Origin: Platycnemis pennipes
Lineage: Eukaryota; Arthropoda; Insecta; Odonata; Platycnemididae
DNA length: 64,000 nt
Direction of reading: 5' to 3'
Assembly: GCA_933228895.1 (NCBI GenBank)
Contig: OW121848.1
Span: forward strand, 82,045,470-82,109,469
In this document: piece by piece, positions 46,590 through 58,451 of the stretch
Numbering within the stretch: the stretch's first letter is position 1
How the letters are laid out: every line of letters begins with the position of its first letter
Notes under the pieces: model-generated
Told to the model about the DNA's origin: nothing
What the model saw: only the letters and a program-made list of their open reading frames with translations
Database searches by the model: none
Program-made: the position numbers and the translations under genes

Positions 46590-48545
46590 TAGTGTTGCTC
46601 ATACCGAAAAAAAATATCGAATAATGAATATATCGATATTTTTAAAAGTATTTATATTCACACTCAATATATCGGAGTAAAAATATCGAATATTAGATAT
46701 ATCGAATATAACTTGTAGTAGGAATGGCTGAGTCGGTAAAAAATTAAGAATTAATAAAATTTACTCTTAAAATAGCAACTTAGCATAGCAACAAAATTTT
46801 CACTCATGAATTCTGCAAACCAATTCACAACAAAAAAACATGTAAATACAACTAATTGCACATTATAATTTCATATTTAAGGAAAAACATTTATTTTACG
46901 AGATGAAATACAAAGCTTTGATGCCATTTTCTATGACATGTTCCATAAGTCCCTTGGCAGTGCAGAGAGGAATACCCTTTCTTTTATATGCTTGGATGTT
47001 GTACGGACTCTCTTCTCTGGAACTGCATTATTGATGGCAGATACAACTCTTTCCGATGGAACTGATGTCCCAACTATCGTTAAATATTTTTTCGCAATAC
47101 TGGAAAGTACTGGTGTCATGGTGCTTTTGTATTGGTCCAGTATTTGATTGGTTCATGTGTCCGGGGAATGCATGGGGTATCCAAGTAGAGTTTTAAATCT
47201 GAAGGAAGATTACCTTGAGGCTCCTCGTTCCCTACCTGGTTGACTCTGACCTCATGCTGCTGCCATAACGAACTATTTGGAATATCATTACCCGTACTCA
47301 GAGGAGGAAAGAGAGAGAACCCAAATTGCGTCGCTCTTGATTGATCAGAGAGCATAAGGTTGTCATTGCTGACGCTTGACATGTGGGAACAAAGCCATAA
47401 ACCCTCTTAAACCGTGGATCAAGCAATGTCGCTATGCATAGTAACTTATTTTGTTCAAGGAGCATCAGCCTCTATTCAATTTGTTCCTCAAGTTTTGACT
47501 TCAAGTCCAGGGCAATATGAGTTGTGGGCTTAATGTCCCGAAGAGCTCCAACAAGGCAATGCACAATGGGCAATATGATACTGCCTGTGACATAGTTATC
47601 TCCTGAAGTTTCTACAGTTGCTTCCGTAAAAAGGGTTAGTAAGACAACAATTTCAGATACCACTTCTACGTGGGAACCTGTAAGCATCTGCGGTCCATCC
47701 CTATGATCCGGATTGGCTAATATTGCTGCCACAACACTTGATAACTTTTTAAACTTTCCCAGCATAGCATGAGTTGAGTTCCATCTAGTATTGATATCCT
47801 GAGTGAGTAACAGAACAGAGCATTCTTTTTTCCCTCTTTCAGCTGCTCTTCTTTCAGTTTGTCTGCTGCTATGGTACTTTGTTTAAAATAAGTTACAATA
47901 CTTTTTACTCCTCTAACAATATTTTCAAGTCCCTGAGTTGCATTCAAACTGTCTTGGACAACCAAATTTAATTTATGCGCAAAGCATGGGATGTGTTTAT
48001 CCTTACTAGCATAGGTTGTTACTCCTTTGACCATGTTTGCAGCAGAGTCAGTGGCAACAGAAACAATCTGTAGATCCCTAATTCCGAAAGACTCCAATAC
48101 TTCCCTAAAAACTGCAACAATTGTATCACCTGTATGGCGTTCTGTAAGATGGACTGCCGATAAGGTGATGAGCACACGTTTGACTTGATCAATGTAGTGT
48201 GCTGTGATGACGAGGAAGCTCCTTGTTGTACTTTGGATAGTGCAAATATCACATGTCAAGGATTCTGCTTCAGTTAACCTTTTCTTTCCACCACTTCCTT
48301 CATCAAAGAGTAACGCTGATAACTCAACCAAGTATACGAGCAGCATTCCCATTTCTCTCCAAAATATAACAGCTAAATATGTAGCCAGGAATATATTCAT
48401 TTGCTTTTTCCCGAAAGTATTCGATATGAATATTTTTTCAATATTCATTACGATATATTTGCCAAAAAATATTATTCGATAATTTCAAAGTATTGCCGAA
48501 AAAATATCGAATATTCGATACATCGATATTTTTTGAACATCCCTA
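46590..48545 (-). mobile_element. hAT DNA transposon (1956 bp, ZBED-like) with 8-bp TSD
   Basis: The left end TAGTGTTGCTCA and the reverse complement of the right end TAGGGATGTTCA form an imperfect TIR. Both ends continue into AAAAAATATCGA-type AT-rich repeats. The element is flanked by a perfect 8-bp TSD ATTTGAAC (46582-46589 and 48546-48553). The interior encodes a broken minus-strand transposase lacking its N-terminus. The copy is short for an autonomous hAT and is internally deleted. Confidence 0.93.
46931..48448 (-). pseudogene. Broken hAT transposase, BED-zinc-finger (ZBED/DREF-like) type
   Basis: In order on the minus strand: LTCDICTIQSTTRSFLVITAHY (the usual T-x-D-x-W catalytic site, here with Cys for Trp), SVATDSAANMVKG (second Asp), IPCFAHKLNLVVQ (Cys/His motif), then in another frame QDINTRWNSTHAMLGKF, LCIATLLDPRFK and, at 47119-46931, the dimerisation domain KYLTIVGTSVPSERV, SKHIKERVFLSALPRDLW. 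Frames change near 47820, in an A-run of the coding strand, and again near 47470 and 47290-47120. The N-terminal BED zinc finger and preceding sequence are missing, because the reading frame begins almost at the TIR. It is non-functional. Confidence 0.88.
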
Positions 48546-48553
48546 ATTTGAAC

Positions 48554-51500
48554 ACTCCATTGGTCGGATCAGAAGATTTTACATGCTGCAGTCATTACTG
48601 GCGTTTTATCGTGAACCAAAATTGTGCTTCTGCAATCAATTCATTTTCATGGGACAATCGCAATTTTCATGCCACAGAACGAAAAAATGGGATTTTCGAG
48701 TTACCAACGCGAGCTGCCTCATACGAGGTTACGGGTTTATGACAGGGAATGTCCGCACCCCGACTATTTCTTCCTTTTTGGATAAAAAATCTGCCCAATA
48801 TAAGCAGGTGTCATTCGAATTGTTTGATTTTTTATCGCACTAAAATGGTGGTTTGCGGAACAGCTTACACCGTCGCATCAATTTTAATCATAAACGGGAA
48901 GTGCGGTAAAATATGTCAATTAATAATATCTCCTGATTAAGATGAAAAGGTATGATCACCGAAGTTATCTGATGATTAGTATACATTTATTATTGTTGTC
49001 ACGGACAAGAACGAGAGGGTTGATTGAAGTGAAATTTAGTGATCATCGCTCAAGCGAAGGAGGAGCTAGAATATTTCTGGCCAAAAGTTAGGATTGGTCA
49101 TTATGTTCATCAATAAGTATAAATTCAGAAATGTTTTGGTCGATCATACGTTGAAAATTTTAACGGAATAAATATTTTCTCCTTGAAAATAACTCGAGGG
49201 AATTTTTCGATACGCACCTTATAACATATCGGAATGAGAAAGAAAAAGAGGAAATTCCAACGCAGTTGTTTGCCAATCCCGTCCCTTCTGTGATGAGCTA
49301 CCGCCGCAGACGATTCTCTATAAAATGTAGATTGGACGGAACAGGTTGAAAATTTTCTGAGAAAGGTTGATGCAAATGGAAATGAGACTAAAGGGGGCAA
49401 TATAGTATAGTGATGTGGTGGCTATGGCCGACGGACGTAAAATCGGAATTTCGGAAAATAATGAAGGGTACCCATTGTTTGAGTCGTTTAAACGGATCGA
49501 TTCCCAGTATGGTATCAGGTGACAGAGACACGTTGAATTATCATTGTAACTAAGGTTTTTTAAGACGTGAGAAACATTGCAATGGAGAAAACAATAGTTG
49601 CATATTACTTTTAAGTAGACTATTTTCTGACGAAATCAAAGCAAAAATGCTTCAGCTGTACACGTACGTATCAGCGTACGAATATCACCGATAGTATAAT
49701 AAAAGATAGGATGTGACTTTGTGGTTTAACATAATATGGAATGCATTCTCATCTCATGAAATTTATTATTACTCATTGCGTACCTAATTATAGTGACAAA
49801 CGACAGTGACACGATTGTTGGTTTTAGAGAAAAAATGGTTTAATGTTGACTTGTTATGATGTCAATGACGGAAATATTTGAAGAAAATTTTAAGTGAGAC
49901 AAGAAAGAAACAATTTGGCTCTACGTTGGCAAGGCTTTGGTAAGGAAAGTGATTCTGAACATCTGTTCTCCTTTTCTCTCATAAGTTGTTCGATCAAATT
50001 TGTTTTCATGCAATATAATTCTCGGTACACGGTGCTCATGTATCTTAAAGACCTTTCATGTCAGAGAACAAGGGATGACATTTTATGAACACTGGGCCTC
50101 AACGTGATGATATAAAGCGAAAAGTTGCTCTTTTCTTGGTCTCCAAAGCCTCTGGCAACCTCACATGAGAGGTAGATTGATAGGAAACCCAGGTTTTTCT
50201 GAGGGCAAGTGAAAAATTGTGGCCTAGTTAATTATGACTCTACTAGGAGACATCGAGTGCTATATCTTGAAGACCTTTTATATAACTTAACCAGCCGGGA
50301 ATATTAATTCCATTCGATATACATCAAATCTCAGCTGAAAATTAAAGATAGTATTTCAGTGTTTTACTCTTATATTGTGGTATATTGAGAGCTCACTCTC
50401 TTCTCGACAGTCTCTGGCTGCGTTAGCTATTCGACGATCTTTTCACCCTAGTACTGGGTAATCGGTGTGACTCCAGTTTTGGATGGAAACGTACGTCACG
50501 GATCATCAGGCCTTCTAGTACTGTAATATTATTTCATGGTCATAAAAACGTTTTTATGTATTTTTGCTTCAAGTTAGATTGATATTAATTCATTATTCTG
50601 CGTGAATGATTTCCCATCATTGATAGGTCGTCGGAATCGTCTCTAAAATCGCTTTAAGTCTTCCACTATCAATGCACTCACCTGTGATGATCTCACCTCT
50701 GATCTTCACGTTAGCCACCAGCAATTCAGGAAAACCAGTTTAGCAGCATTAACTTTGACTCTAGAAATAAATTCATATGACGGCTTGCGAATTTCGATCA
50801 CATGCCTATAGTCAATTTCATTATTTGTAATAAGCTACATGCAAAGAATTGGGTCTGATTTGTCTGAAAGTTTGACTTTTCAGTCATATATTCCATAACA
50901 TCTATGATTACATGCCGTTGGTTATTCAAATTATTCCCTATCTCCTGTTTTATCATAATTTCATTTGGGATGCAATCGCTAGTTTTGAAGTTGAATGCAC
51001 TCTTTGAAAGCGCTCCCCTTTTTTTCTCAGGATTTCTCGAAGCTTTCCTTTTCTGTGCGCCGTTCATTTGCATTCACACACCAGACTGTATCGGGTTTCC
51101 TTGTGGCGTGGACGGAAAAGGGGGGAGGGCGTATCGTTGGGTCCCGTTTCCGAATTTTTCCCGACCTGCCAGTCGTGCGAAAGGGGGGTTATGGGAGGCC
51201 AAAGCGAGAGGAGAGGGTAGTGGATGGAGTAAGGAGAAATAGTCTGGAAGGGGGAGTCGGAGGGAGTTGATTCCTAGGATATAGAAAATTGGGGAAAGCG
51301 GATGATGGTTAAAAAGTCTTTAGACGACCGGAATCGAACCCTCCCTTCTTCTTTTTCCGCGCGATTCGAAGGGAGAGTTGCGTTGTCGGGTCGAGATAAG
51401 GGAGAGAGAGAGCTCTCGAAGCAAGGAGATAGAATTAAAAGTGAGTTAGGAAGATAGGGCGCGGGGAAGGTGAAGGTAGACTTCGGAGGGAGAGATGTTG

Positions 51501-51814
51501 AGGAGATGTCTAACGGGCAGCGAGTTTGAGGTGAGCGCGAGGATGGAGGGAGAGATAGTGAGCGAAAGAGGCGGTAGATGTCGTAATTGAGCATGTGAGA
51601 AAGGTCGTTGAACCCAACTCACCCTTTTCGCCCGTCCAGCCGAACCTCTCTCCCTCACCCTCCTCCTATCACTCTTTCTCTCCCTCTCTACTCCTTCACC
51701 TGTTTCCCTCCTCCGCCCCCCTCCCAAAAAAACCGCCCTCGCCCCCCTCCCTCCCACGCCCCCCTCCCTCTTCCCATCCAAACCACCACCCGATCTCACC
51801 GGCGCGGTTGTCCC
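48554..51814. other. No recognised gene
   Basis: AT-rich to about 51000, then purine-rich and GC-rich (51110-51600), then CT-rich to 51815. The ORFs at 51274-51826 are low-complexity. One tRNA-B-box-like string at about 51331-51342 (minus) lacks a partner A box. Confidence 0.4.
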
Positions 51815-51820
51815 ACAGCT

Positions 51821-54712
51821 GAATGAATTGAATGAATGAATTTATTTTCTCCAGTAGCATTACATAAATTATAACAAGACATATATGCATACACTTAGCA
51901 CGTGGAGATAATTTAGGGTGTCAGAAGGGTACCTGTATATGACACCCTTACAAACATTGGCACATGTGAAATCGAAGAAAATGGAAAAAAAAATGAAACA
52001 ATTTTAGTTTTAAACACTGACAGGGAACTTATTCCTCGCAACATAAGGTAAGCAAAAATTTATGAAAATAAAGAACAAGACAACATAAAGTTAATTTTTT
52101 TTTAACAACAAAAAATCGTAAGTAAAAAAAAAAAAAAAACCAGTTATAATCAGCACAAGTATGAATCTACTTCCTCTTTTTGTAACAACCATTTTGTTAA
52201 TCTTTTAAGAAAGACAGGTGAACTATTTGCATGAATTATATGGTATGGCAGCAAGTTGTACATTTTGGGCCCTAGATACACAAATTGTCTTTTGTACATA
52301 GATATGTTGGGTTTGGTATACCTTATAAAGTATTTGTCTCTTGTATTATAACCACTTTTTTGGATAGTCGTTCCAAACAATATAGGCCTATCACCAGATC
52401 GGATGAAAAACATCCTTAATGTTCTGTACAAGTACAAATGCCTTATTGGAAGTAAGTTCAATTTTAGGAATAAAGGAAATGAGTGCTCATAGCGGGTTTT
52501 TAAAGTTAGAATTCGAACAATCCTCTTTTGTAACACAACAACTGGTTGCAAAGCATTTTTATAGGCACTTCCCCAGCAAATCAACCCATATGTCAACTTA
52601 GACTGGGCAAGGGCGCAGTAAATCGCCTTGCGAAAGATTAATGGGCATTTATTGCGAATAAAATACATTTTGGATAAGCAGGACCGTAGCACCTTAGTAA
52701 CATCTTCAATGTGCTTTTTCCATTTTAAACATTGGTCTACGTGTACACCAAGGTATTTATACACCTCTACCTTCTCAATTTTAGGACAGAAACAACATAT
52801 TTTATCACAATCAGAGTTGTGATAAATTATCTTCCAATTGTGCACACAGCTATTAGATAAATCATAGCATATAAACTTAGTCTTTTCACTTAATTCCAGT
52901 CCATTATAGTCGAACCAATCACGTAAGGTACACAAGTCCATGTTCACATTGTTTTCTAGCTGCTTCCACGTCAACGAAGCATAGCAAAAAGCTATGTCGT
53001 CCGCAAAAGCAGTTAATTTGCCTTTGAATGTGTGATCACATAAGTCATTAATATATATTAGAAAAAGGATTGGTCCTAATACAGAACCTTGAGGTACACC
53101 AGAACAAATCATTTTGTATTCACTGAGATGATCATTTACTCGTACACACTGGGAACGGTCATGTAAATAGCTTTGGAACCATTTTAGTGAGACTCCACGT
53201 ATACCCAAATGATACAGTTTACTTAAAAGAATGTCATGGTTCAAAGTATCAAATGCTTTCGAAATGTCAATAAATAAACTAATCACCCTCCTATGGGAGT
53301 TTATTGCCGAATACACTTGACTGAAGTGTAAGGCAAGTGCATCCTCTGTGCACTTATTAGACATAAAGCCGAACTGATTTTGACTAAAAAAGTTGCACTT
53401 GTTCAAGAATTTAATCAACCTAGATTTAACAAGCTTTTCTAGTATCTTGGAAAAAATTGACAGCAATGAAATAGGCCTGTAATTCCGTACGTCAGTTTTG
53501 TCACCCTTTTTATGAATTGGAATCACAATAGCCTTCTTAAGTGAACTGGGAAATTCTCCATTTAACAGGCTCAGGTTGCATACGTGAGCAAATACTGGTG
53601 CAATATCTTGGATGATAACCTTTAACATTTTAGTATTTATCCCGTCAGGACCTGGAGATTTCCTCTGTGGAAGTGATTTGACTATATTAATAATATCAGT
53701 GGGTAAAACTGGCTCTAGGAAAAAAGAACCGGGGGGAGATTGTGTAGCACAAGGGTTTTTCAATTGCTTACTGATGTTTATACGGGTTTTACTTGAATCA
53801 AAGATACTAATAAAGTAATTATTAAATTCAGACGCTAAATCAAATGAATTCTTTATTGTTTTACCATTTAATTTCAATTCTAAAGTATCAGGACATGCTG
53901 TTTTCTCTCCCACCAATTCCTTTAACAAATTCCATTGTTGTCCAACATTACCGCGAAATTCTTGAAATTTGCTCATATAGTATTCATTTGACGCAGACCT
54001 TAACTTATTCCTTAGTTTATTTCTATACTTTAGAAATTTCATTCGAAGACTGTTGTTGTTAGGATGGCGCCTAGTTTTCCTTAAGAGATCGTTTCTATTT
54101 TCAATCATTTTCAGCAGGTTTTCATTCATCCAAGGTTTCAGAAACATCGGTGAAATTTTTGGACTTAGTTCGTATTTCGATTGTTCAAGACTGGTACACA
54201 AAGAATCCATCATCAAATCAAAGGCTGTGGAAGCATTGGTCTCTGTGTATACCGGAGACCAGTCAACATTGTTAACTAAGGATATGAAAGTTTTAATGTT
54301 TGTTTTTTTTACAACATTTGTTTTCCCCTTGGTACAGTCATCGGAATGAATTTCAGAGGTAGAAATGTTAAATTCAACCATGGAATGATCAGTGATAGCC
54401 AAATGGTGCACATTTGCAGACATTTTATATTTATATGAATGGTAAATTCTGGCAAAAACATGATCAATACAAGTTGCGGAATTTTTAAATATTCTGGTAG
54501 GTTGATCAATTAAACTGGTTAAGCCGTAAGAACTCATCAGATTAATGTAGTGATCACGTTGGTCATCATATGCCAGTATATTTATATTAATATCCCCCAT
54601 TACTACTAAATTATTTTTACAGTCTCTTAAAATAGGTTCTATATCCTCAAAAAATGATTTTGCTGGTATATTTTGGTATCGGTAAATACACAACAGATGT
54701 ATTTCTACATCA
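51821..54712 (-). mobile_element. 5'-truncated non-LTR retrotransposon (CR1/L2/Daphne-like) with 6-bp TSD
   Basis: The 3' end, on the minus strand, is a short tandem tail of ATTC units (plus strand GAATGAATTGAATGAATGAA at 51821-51840). The 5' break is at about 54712, within the endonuclease. ACAGCT occurs immediately outside both ends (51815-51820 and 54713-54718), a likely TSD. The 3' UTR includes A- and T-runs near 52095-52139. The 5' truncation, repeat tail and TSD fit target-primed reverse transcription. The continuous reading frame suggests a young insertion. Confidence 0.88.
52150..54712 (-). CDS. LINE ORF2: endonuclease (C-terminal part) and reverse transcriptase
   Basis: One uninterrupted frame of about 850 codons. 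N-terminal landmarks LLCIYRY, GDININ (54580-54600), CIDHVF and ITDHSMVEF are the C-terminal half of an apurinic-type endonuclease, with the catalytic Asp-His. The linker has WMNENLLKMIENRN. Reverse transcriptase motifs follow in order: RKSPGPDG, PIHKKGDKTDVRNYRPISLL, FIDISKAFDTLNH, GVPQGSVLGPILFLIYIND, and the catalytic FADD at 52997-53008. The thumb and C-terminal region ends with VDSYLC. An upstream ATG at 54852 in the same frame lies in flanking DNA, so the first 46 or so codons of that longer frame are not part of the element. Without the endonuclease N-terminus and ORF1 it cannot be autonomous. The clade is inferred from motifs and tail. Confidence 0.88.
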
Positions 54713-54718
54713 ACAGCT

Positions 54719-57700
54719 CCTTCCCTCTCCACTCCTCCTGCTGGAACACTACCTCGGCTCACTCTATTCCTCAACTCCACCAACGGTTTTATAAGGAGCT
54801 GGTTTTTCAGCCTTTTAGACCCCTCCTGCCTCCAACTGCCCCATTCGTCCACCCCCTTCTCAATCCACTCCGCCCAATTACCCTCTCTCGCCTCAACCTC
54901 TTCCTCACTGGGTTTGATTCTCGGTCTAACGGGCTAGGCGCCCGCTGTGATGGGAAGGAGGTAGAGGGAGAGAGAAGGGGTTAATTGAGGAGGAGGGGAG
55001 GAGAAGCTGTTTGAAGATGGGTGATGAGGTGGCTTGCCGAGGAGAGATGGAAAGGTTTAGGGAGGAAGGGGGCGATGAGAAAGGTCGCTGGGTGGGGAGA
55101 AGAATCCGGCGATGATCCTCTCATGAAACTAGGCGGGAGACTTCTTTCTTCAAATGCGTGACCAAAGGTTTGGCGTGTACCACGCACTAGTACGGGTCGT
55201 CATCTATTCTTGGTGGCCTGGAATCCGCAAAGTAATCTGTTAGTCTTCCAGTATGGGACTTGTCGAATTCTACGACATGTTTCAATGGAATCAAAAATAA
55301 AATAATGGAATGCAACCAAGGCGATAGAGCCTTTGGCCTCTTACGAGTACCTTCGGACCCTATTCTGGTTTGAATTACTTGGTTGTCATTGAGTCATACC
55401 TTTTTTTTGAGCTGACCGTACATTTCGGGGTGTTATCAGCTCAAGTAACTCTAAGTTACTGATGAGTGTATGTTATTGGGAATCGCTAAAAGCCGGAAAA
55501 GAACTGATATTCATATGCTTGCTTTTAATTCTAATAGTCTTGGCGTTTTATTGGTGCCCACATCATGATTGCTTCAGTTTTTAAACTAATCTAATGAGGG
55601 CTCTCATAATTTGTCGAAACCTTTTAGCAGGGTTGATGTAGGGCGAGTAATGTAAGTGAAATGATGTGTTATATTTACACCAACTACCTCCTAAACGGTG
55701 GGATAAGACATGATTTTAGGGGTCAAGGATATTATGACCAGGTGTTTTTTAGATAAACTTCTTCTGTCGAAGGTTTAGGTTTAATACTCGTTAATATCGT
55801 AGGGCACATGCCGAGCAGAGCCGAATTTTTGTGGAGTGCAGAGGCTTATCATGAGCCAATGTCATTTTAGACTTTAAATTTCCTTCTTCATAAGGTTGCA
55901 GTCTTTATTTTCCACCGTTTCTTGTGCCGCTATAGTTTGTCCATCGCCCTCCGAACGCTCGTCAAGTTACACGTGAATTCAGTGCCCTCCTATTTCTCTA
56001 CCGATCCCTTCCTGTTCACAATTTCGATTTCATGGCATTTCCCGTAAGTATAGAATCTCCATTCTTATCATCCACCTCCCAACCTTTTGGAAAGCACTGG
56101 TGTCCCGTTCATCCTTTCCTCCCTCCGCCCTTACCCCCATTCCCTCCCACCTCAGTACGTCGAAACAGCATCCGAATCGTCTTCCTTTGCCTCAGGCATG
56201 CGAGGACCGCTATTCCCCACCCGCTGCGACCAAATCACGGAGTCTCGTTTATTCAGTTGGGACGAACAGTTTCCTAAGTGCTCGTTTCTGAATCCGGAGA
56301 GTTTTATGCCCACGCGCAAAAAACGTGGACCTACTGTCTCCATTTATTTTTGGGTGGGTCTTCTGATAGATATACTTAGGAAAATTGAAAAATAAAATTA
56401 TCGTTGGCCCTTGATTTTTCTCTCATTTCCGTAACGTGTACAATTTCGTCAGGTGACGTTTACTGGACACATTGAAGAGAAACATGAAGCTTTAACTTCT
56501 TTGGAGATTTGCCACTCTGTGGACAATTCTAATTGACTCTTGCTCAAGAGGAATCTGTGCTTTAACGCAGGGGGGCTGATGGAATGATTCAACTTATTTA
56601 AAATATTCATTAGCCCCCTCTCACTTCCTGATTGAAAATTATGCACGTTACAGCCGCTGCAAAACATATCTGCTTTCGAGGTTCTATTACAGTAGTATGA
56701 GCTGATGCGTTCTGTTCCCGGTTGAGCTCCACAAAAGTTTCCTCTACCTCATGACCATATATATTCAAACGAAAAAGGCAAAACTTCAAACGCCTCAACT
56801 CGCTAAACTCCATACCCTGCAAGGCTTCCCTAAAATTCCATTTCACTTTTAATTGCCTCTCTAAAACTCGTTGTAATCTTTAAACTACCGTGTAACCTAA
56901 ATCAAAGTGGTATATTCTATATATAAACACAACATTCATGCTCACGGCAGGATTGAACTCTCCTAACTTGAACCTGTAATAATATTCCTCTGTATGAGGT
57001 TTTTTAGAGTAACTTTGGAGATGTATGAACAAGTGAAGAGAACTATGAGAGATAAGATCTGCGAATCCTCTGAAATGGTTTTGAAATACGTATTGCCAAT
57101 ATCGGCTCATTTCCCCGTAATTAGAGATGATTTCAGGAATATTTACCCGTGAGATCAATGTTTTTATCTATTTAGATCCATTAGACAGCCAAGTTTTGGT
57201 AGCTGTGGCGCTAATTTCTCACTATCTTATACCCTTTGAGCATTCTTTTCTCTCTTACCAAAAACCCTACACCTTAGATTTGGCATCGGCATGATACTAT
57301 GGTTGCAAATTTTTTCTAACCCATCATGGTTATTTGGCATTACATGATGAATTTTCATAATGATTTCCGGCTTATGCTTCTTGGTGTGATTGAACTTGAA
57401 ACATGAGCAACTTCCGCAGAGAAAAATGTTTGTTGCGACCAGGTTTCGCTTTTTACAGCATCTTCAGGCATTTTTCTCTGTGGAAGGTGCCCATTTTTCA
57501 AGTTCAGTTATGTTCCGTTTCCAGCTTATCACGCCTGAAATCTCAGAATTTGTTCTAGGTGTGATATCGGTCATCACGGTCTTAATGTAATTTATCTAGT
57601 GACGGAGGTAAAAATTACATCGCGTTGAAAATGTGGAACCATTTGAACTTACAGGACAACATTCAGGATTAGTTACAATATTTTCACTATCAATTATCAT

Positions 57701-58450
57701 TGTTTATTATTTTTATGTTTAGCCTTGATTAATGGGAATGATCGCGTTTATTCGGAAAGTAATTTTAATTAGAGGAAGAAAATGAATTGTAAATTTTTCA
57801 CCATTGAACCTCCTATTTGCCGAAAGCAAAAGAAAAAAAGTAAGACATGACAGTGATGTAGGACTTAGTTATGGCCATAACTACTTAAATTAGGTCAAAT
57901 TCCTATTATTCTCATAAATTGGCACTCTTAAGGATCTATCTTATCGTCGTCAAGATGCCTGAGTATGACTACTTTGTTCAACCCACAGTGTGCAAACCGA
58001 AGGTCCATCCGGTTATTGTGGTCAGAAATTTGTTACTATCAAAGCTGAAAGTGTGTGAAGTTCTCATGTCAGGTTATAAGGACCAGTTCCTTTGCTTCTT
58101 CATAGGTTTACTTGCTAGATGTGCTATCCAGAAAAATATACATTTTGGGTGTAGCCACCCCTGTCTACAGGTTTAACATGAATCCGAACTAGGGACCTCC
58201 GGTTAATTTCCCAACGGTCTATCTACAGGAATACCTGTGTGTCTGTGTTTTATGCGTGAGAATGCACGGAATCAGTGTTTAATTATCGAATTCTTCCAAA
58301 ATGGATATTGTTAATTTGATTTCGTACTTCAAGATCTTGAGATTAATGTTCACCTCCGTCGTGGCTTGCCGCAAATTTTCAATGAGCTTTTTTCTGAAAA
58401 ATGTGTTAAATTATGTAGAAATATAATGTGGAATATTTTTTTTGCTTACA
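54719..58450. other. No recognised gene
   Basis: Partly CT-rich near 54719-54920 and 56090-56180, otherwise AT-rich. The tRNA-like string at 58170-58240 (minus) is weak. No element was identified. Confidence 0.4.
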
Positions 58451-58451
58451 G
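58435..58451 (+). other. Possible 3' splice acceptor
   Basis: TTTTTTTTGCTTACAG is a strong polypyrimidine-AG ending at 58451. Joined in phase 1 it continues APYYSNFPHRFDV and then meets a TAG within about 15 codons. There is no convincing donor nearby. It could be a terminal exon, a non-coding exon or chance. Confidence 0.2.

Noticed and set aside
49400..49520. A-box-like GTGGTGGCTATGG and B-box-like GGATCGATTCC
   Set aside because: Spacing is too long and the B box is imperfect. It may be an old SINE but could not be supported.
51318..51345. tRNA-like B box GGTTCGATTCC (minus strand)
   Set aside because: No A box at tRNA spacing and no cloverleaf; insufficient for a tRNA or SINE call.
54713..54852. 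N-terminal 46 or so codons of the 900-codon ORF as part of the LINE protein
   Set aside because: They lie outside the likely TSD and are compositional flanking sequence.
58165..58245. Minus-strand GTTCGGATTC, B-box-like
   Set aside because: Neither the A box nor T-arm pairing is convincing.
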